Positions 38,795-64,000 of a stretch of DNA of 64,000 nt are shown here, piece after piece; positions within the stretch are counted from its first letter, which is position 1; every line of letters begins with the position of its first letter. This DNA is from Tubiluchus corallicola (Eukaryota > Priapulida > Priapulimorpha > Priapulimorphida > Tubiluchidae), in the NCBI GenBank assembly GCA_030141605.1, contig JAQGDQ010000145.1:186001-250000 (forward strand), in the 5' to 3' direction. A program made the translations under genes and the position numbers. The notes below the pieces were generated by a model. The model worked only from the letters and a program-made list of their open reading frames with translations, did not search any database and was not told where the DNA came from.

Positions 38795-39307
38795 GTTTAG
38801 TTTATACAGTTAAAATCAAACCATTTTCTCAAAAAGTTATCAGAAAGACAGCTATGCGTTTATGAGCTGAATTAGTTTTTTTTAAATTCCACTAGGTGAT
38901 GCCACCACACAGTATTGCAGTGCCATCTATCCTATAGAAAGCCAATGAGATTTATGATCCAGAAAGACCTTAATTATTACAATAGAATATTAAATCTTAT
39001 AGAATAATTATTTCTTACTGTTCCTGTTTCATAATACCATTTCTCTACGTTGTCTGTTGAGAAAATATAAAATGTGTTCTATGAAAATTATTGCAATGCA
39101 CTGCACCAAGAGGCTGGACTTATTATTACTGGAAAAACCTTAAAAAAGCCTTGGCTAAGCTAAAACTTCAAAGATTCATTATTAAAACCTGACTAAATTA
39201 ATTCACGAAGACTGGGAAAAATTGACAGCTTGACACTGTTTCCAATATGGCAGGCCAATCACCCACACAGCAAAAACAGGAGAAAATAGATAAATTCACA
39301 TTTTCAC

Positions 39308-39313
39308 TTTATT
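39308..39313 (-). terminator. MARS1: Candidate polyadenylation signal for MARS1
   Basis: AATAAA on the minus strand about 600 nt beyond the MARS1 stop and about 510 nt before the OSBP start codon. It fits the gap between the two tandem genes. No transcript evidence. Confidence 0.35.
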
Positions 39314-39818
39314 TTTTATAGTAAACATTAAATTTTAGTACCACAACATTCAAAATGCAGAAACTTTCTCAGCATTTATGAAAGAATAGTGCACGTTAAT
39401 TTATTAACATGCAATAAAAATTACTTATAATTAACAATAATTCCAATTTAAAATGTTTTACAATGCTTCCATAATATTACCATAACAATATCTGTTGTTG
39501 GTACAGAAGTATTTTGTAACAAAAATAGTCTTCTTTTTGTGACGATTTTTTAGTAAATTTCATCATAACAAGACACAATTTACGAACTGTTGATTGAAAA
39601 TAAAACAAAAGTTATACAGTGAAGCACATTCTTTCAATGATACACATAGCTTTAATTTTCATATACAATTTTTACATTCTAATTTTTCTGTATCCAAAGT
39701 GAATTTTGCATAACAAAATAGAGCAATAATTTACCCAACTGCAAATAAATATGTACGAATTTCATCTTTAAAACTGTACACCAGAACCTTGGTAAAAATT
39801 GTTTCTCTCAGCACTGAC

Positions 39819-39902
39819 TGAATGAATTTAAATACATAGTTTACTAACAAAAATGACAAATGATCAATGAATGAATTTAAATACATAGTTTACTAACAAA
39901 AA
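39819..39902. repeat. Tandem duplication (period 49) in the MARS1 3' UTR
   Basis: The 35-bp block starting TGAATGAATTTAAATACATA occurs at 39819-39853 and again at 39868-39902, ending six bases from the MARS1 stop codon. Confidence 0.9.
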
Positions 39903-39908
39903 CGTTCA

Positions 39909-61054
<21,146 letters not shown>

Positions 61055-61650
61055 TTTAATTTTTGACCAGGAACAAAATTAGAATCACGTGTTACCAAAG
61101 AGCTGCTGTACAGGCAGATGTCACTGCAAAACGAAAAGAGTTGAGCCAGACATTGAAATATGCAACCAGAATTTGCTGAGTTAAAACTTACACATACGAG
61201 ACCAGTCATGCCCTAGTCACTCACGTCCAGTCATGTCCAGTTCTGAAAAAAACATGTTGTTCATCATACTTTTTTTTGGGGGGGGGGGGGTCACAGTGGT
61301 CAATGCTTTGTTGCATAAAGAGGCATCGATAATTTACTGTTAAACCACTTTAACTAACAGCTGTTTTCCACCTATCAATGTTGAATCCACCCAAGAACTA
61401 AAAAACAAATTTTTTTGAAACTGTGACAAGGTCCATGTGATACGACGCCAACTACATAAGTACAGTAATAGCATTTATTCTATTTATGCTTTCAATAAGT
61501 TTTTTATTACCAAATTGTTTCTGATTTAATATTACAGTGTTCTTCACCCGTTTCAATGTAGTATTATTCATAATTAAATACTGTATATTGTTTTATATTA
61601 TTTCCTATGATTTATTTTTAATTTTTGTCATTTTGTATTGTCACTGGTAT

Positions 61651-61845
61651 CAGTAGTTGTTTGTTACTGTAAAGAGATGTATCTGCAGTTTTGTGTTGTT
61701 TTATCACTAATTAAAATGTTGTGCCACGCTTGTCAATAGACTTCAGTTGTTTGTTACTGCAAACAACTGCATGTGTAGTTCTGTGTTGTTATGATCCTTA
61801 CTAAAGTGTTGTTCTATGCTTATCTATAGACTTCAGTTGTTGTCC
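61651..61845. repeat. 90-bp tandem duplication upstream of the fatty-acid-binding protein gene
   Basis: AGTTGTTTGTTACTG starts at 61655 and again at 61745, and the unit begins a third time (AGTTGT) at 61835. The two full units are clearly similar but diverged. Lies just upstream of the predicted non-coding first exon's donor (61970). Confidence 0.8.
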
Positions 61846-61969
61846 TTCACTGGTGTTTTGACAGGTAACCTTTGTCCAAGTAAATAGCGTTGGTCAGCAA
61901 CTTTTGTGTTAAATGTCCAGTGTAGCCATTATAGGCTCACCAACCTCGTGTTTTCTACCAAGTTACTAG

Positions 61970-62346
61970 GTAAGTTTCTCTTTTTGTTAAAATGTAGTGA
62001 TTTGATAAAATCCCTTTGTTATACAATCAAATATTTTTATAAATTTGATAAATGAAATGTTTTCTTATGGCAACTATGAGTTTTTTCATAGTATAAAATG
62101 AGTAATGTTTCTAATTTTTCCTTGTGGTGAACTATGTAAGATGACACCATTATAAATTTAGTGTTTTTTTATTTTTCTACATGCGCAAGGTTAAACAGTT
62201 TTATATACTACGTGTAGTTTAATAAGTTTATACAATAGTTTTGTATTGTACGGTGATGGGAAACTGAAAGTGCAATGATATACTGTTATATTAGTATGTT
62301 GTGCTGTTATAGTAGTAATATTAACAATCGAACATTTCTTCTGCAG
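61970..62346 (+). other. Predicted 5' UTR intron of the fatty-acid-binding protein gene
   Basis: A consensus donor (CTAG/GTAAGT at 61970) and a pyrimidine-rich acceptor (TTCTTCTGCAG ending at 62346) lie upstream of the start codon at 62462. Splicing would join a non-coding first exon to a 115-nt leader. This is inferred from splice consensus only. Confidence 0.5.
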
Positions 62347-62461
62347 GTCCATCTCAAGACACACAGATTTGCAAAATTGTTCATTGACAATTTTTGCTAA
62401 AACAATCACACCTTACCAAGCAAGAGCTTTCAGACTTAAACTTAACTAGAATTCAAAAAAG

Positions 62462-62866
62462 ATGGAAAAATTTCTGGGAAAATGGACACAGGTAAAGCAC
62501 GAAAAGCTGGATGAATACTTGACCACTCAAGGAATTCCATGGCCAGTTCGTAAAGCAGCCATTGCTGCTGGTCTAACCACAGAAATCACGGAAAAGGATG
62601 GAGTATTCCAGCTTCACCAGTGGAATCTTATTAAGACAGTAATGAATCTGTCATTCAAGATAGATGAAGAGCTTGACTGGACACGACCTGATGGGAAAAA
62701 GTGCAAGACCAAGTTTTACTTGGATGGGGAGAAACTGATACAGGAAATGATGTTCGAAGATGAAAAAGTTGAAAATATTGTTAGAGAGCTTGTTGGGGAA
62801 CAGTTGGTTCAAACAGTAACAAGTGGTGACATAGTTTGTAAGAGATTTTTTAACAAAGCAAAATAG
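62462..62866 (+). CDS. Fatty-acid-binding protein (intracellular lipid-binding protein family)
   Basis: 134 aa, the usual length for this ten-stranded beta-barrel family of cytosolic carriers of fatty acids or retinoids. It starts MEKFLGKWTQVKHEKLDEYL, matching the family's first-strand signature, with the helix-turn-helix lid after it. It ends with VGEQLVQTVTSGDIVCKRFF; the terminal R-x-F stands where many members have R-x-Y contacting the ligand carboxylate. The start context aaaaaagATGg is favourable, and upstream stops in all frames support this start. The coding sequence has no introns, whereas most animal members have three. A 5' UTR intron is likely (see separate entry). The gene is divergent from MARS1, with 1.4 kb between start codons. 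Confidence 0.95.
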   Translation: MEKFLGKWTQVKHEKLDEYLTTQGIPWPVRKAAIAAGLTTEITEKDGVFQLHQWNLIKTVMNLSFKIDEELDWTRPDGKKCKTKFYLDGEKLIQEMMFEDEKVENIVRELVGEQLVQTVTSGDIVCKRFFNKAK

Positions 62867-64000
62867 GCATTTAACCTCAAGGTATTTTCTGCAAGAGAGA
62901 AATTATGAGTAGAATTCAATTTTTGTTGCCATCTGTTGTGCACGCATTTCTTCAAATTCTTTTTTTCCTCGAGCACATTGTTATTTATTCTGTAACAAAG
63001 TGACAGTGACACATTCAGCGACAAAGGATTCATTGATTTTTGTAAAAATCAGTCTAAATATCTATCAGTGCCTTCAACTTTTGTAATTCCTTACTTCAGC
63101 TTGACAGGGTAGCCTTATATTATTACCTGTACATTTCGACTATCCAACTAAATTATGTCAGCTCATAATTTTTAATGTAAAACGTAAGTATGTAAGACAC
63201 TACTAACTCTGGCTATGGTTTACTTTTTAATAATTTAACAGTTCACTGCAATCATATGACTTGATATACTACGTACTGCATTGATTTACGGATTTCAAAA
63301 ATTTTTCGTACTTTCAGCTAGCCATGATTAGGTGAGCCCATGTGATGTACCTGTATGTTAACTATAGCTGGAATCATCATGGCAAAAGCTTTTGTGAATC
63401 AGCATAATCTTTTTGTTCTTACGAATGTGAAAATATGTTTACCTTGAGCAATGTCAAAAATGAAAATTGGTAGTAAACTTTAGATATTATACATTGTTTT
63501 ATTTTTTAATGGTGTTAATATGTCACATAACATATTATCAGTGTCTTTGTGAGATTCCAAATACATTTAAAAAGATAACTTTAATTGAAGCAACACAGTA
63601 ATTTGAAAAAAATATAATGCGTAACTTATTTTTCAGTTGAGAAAGCAAGCAAGACAAACAAAATAGCTAAAAATACACATGCCGCTACACTATGCTACAA
63701 ATTCTCTTTAAGCTATAAAGCTAAAACATCTATAACAAATGATATTCTTTCTGACATAACAGTATTTAATGAATCATATTGAATATTTAATTAATTACAT
63801 GAAAGATATATAATAACTAAAATTTTAGCTACATTGGTCGCCTGGTAACCATATTTCACAAAATAACAATTTTATAACAGAATAAGTCTGTGTGATTACA
63901 AAAGGTCCATTTACAACCAAAACTCAGTAATTTAGCAAAAAATGTTGAACAATGCTTGGGTTACAGACCTGATTAGATGATAAATTACAGAACACATGAC
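62867..64000. other. 3' flank of the fatty-acid-binding protein gene
   Basis: AT-rich DNA that should include the 3' UTR. I see no further coding sequence, structured RNA or repeat family here. Confidence 0.6.

Larger units (their letters stand above)
38795..39908. other. Intergenic region between MARS1 and OSBP (same strand)
   Basis: 1.1 kb. It must contain the MARS1 3' UTR and the OSBP promoter and 5' UTR. A tandem duplication of about 35 bp (period 49) lies right after the MARS1 stop. Nothing else was recognised. Confidence 0.7.
61055..62461. other. Divergent intergenic region, MARS1 and fatty-acid-binding protein gene
   Basis: Shared upstream region of the two genes. It holds a run of 13 G at 61278-61290, a 90-bp tandem duplication at 61651-61845, and the predicted 5' UTR intron of the lipid-binding protein gene. 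Confidence 0.65.

Overview
The window is nuclear DNA from an invertebrate animal. Coding sequence is split into many short exons with canonical GT-AG introns. The non-coding DNA is AT-rich and full of microsatellites, minisatellites, short inverted-repeat elements and decayed SINE/LINE pieces, and the proteins resemble metazoan families. I cannot name the species. Five genes can be supported. Exons were built by hand from splice sites, reading phase and family similarity, with every exon junction checked for phase.

Three large genes lie in tandem on the minus strand. From right to left they are: cytosolic methionyl-tRNA synthetase (MARS1, 23 exons, 61054 to 39909, complete, about 950 aa); oxysterol-binding protein (OSBP, 14 coding positions plus one alternative exon, 38794 to 17117, complete, about 764 aa); and an SLC43-family (LAT3/LAT4-type) amino acid transporter (13 exons, 12303 to the left edge, 3' end missing). 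Two small genes are on the plus strand: a KCTD-type BTB-domain gene nested antisense inside MARS1 intron 7 (55344-56742), and a fatty-acid-binding protein gene with an uninterrupted reading frame (62462-62866), divergent from MARS1.

The most notable item is in OSBP. Two adjacent in-frame homologous exons (21420-21587 and 21623-21793) both encode the VSHHPP signature and following strands of the lipid-binding domain. Only 35 nt separate them, too short for ordinary splicing, so they are very likely mutually exclusive and would give two OSBP isoforms with different lipid-binding domains. The second is a palindromic element in an SLC43 intron (7456-7601) whose plus strand carries a hammerhead-ribozyme-like core closed by a 13-bp stem.

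The rest is intronic and intergenic DNA: a TAA-flanked foldback MITE, two elements carrying telomere-like TTAGGG-type arrays, a 35-bp minisatellite between SLC43 and OSBP, a higher-order 26-bp repeat in MARS1, a 142-bp AG microsatellite, tRNA-derived SINE pieces, and a dead non-LTR retrotransposon in OSBP intron 1. The genes show no obvious shared pathway; this looks like ordinary animal gene neighbourhood.
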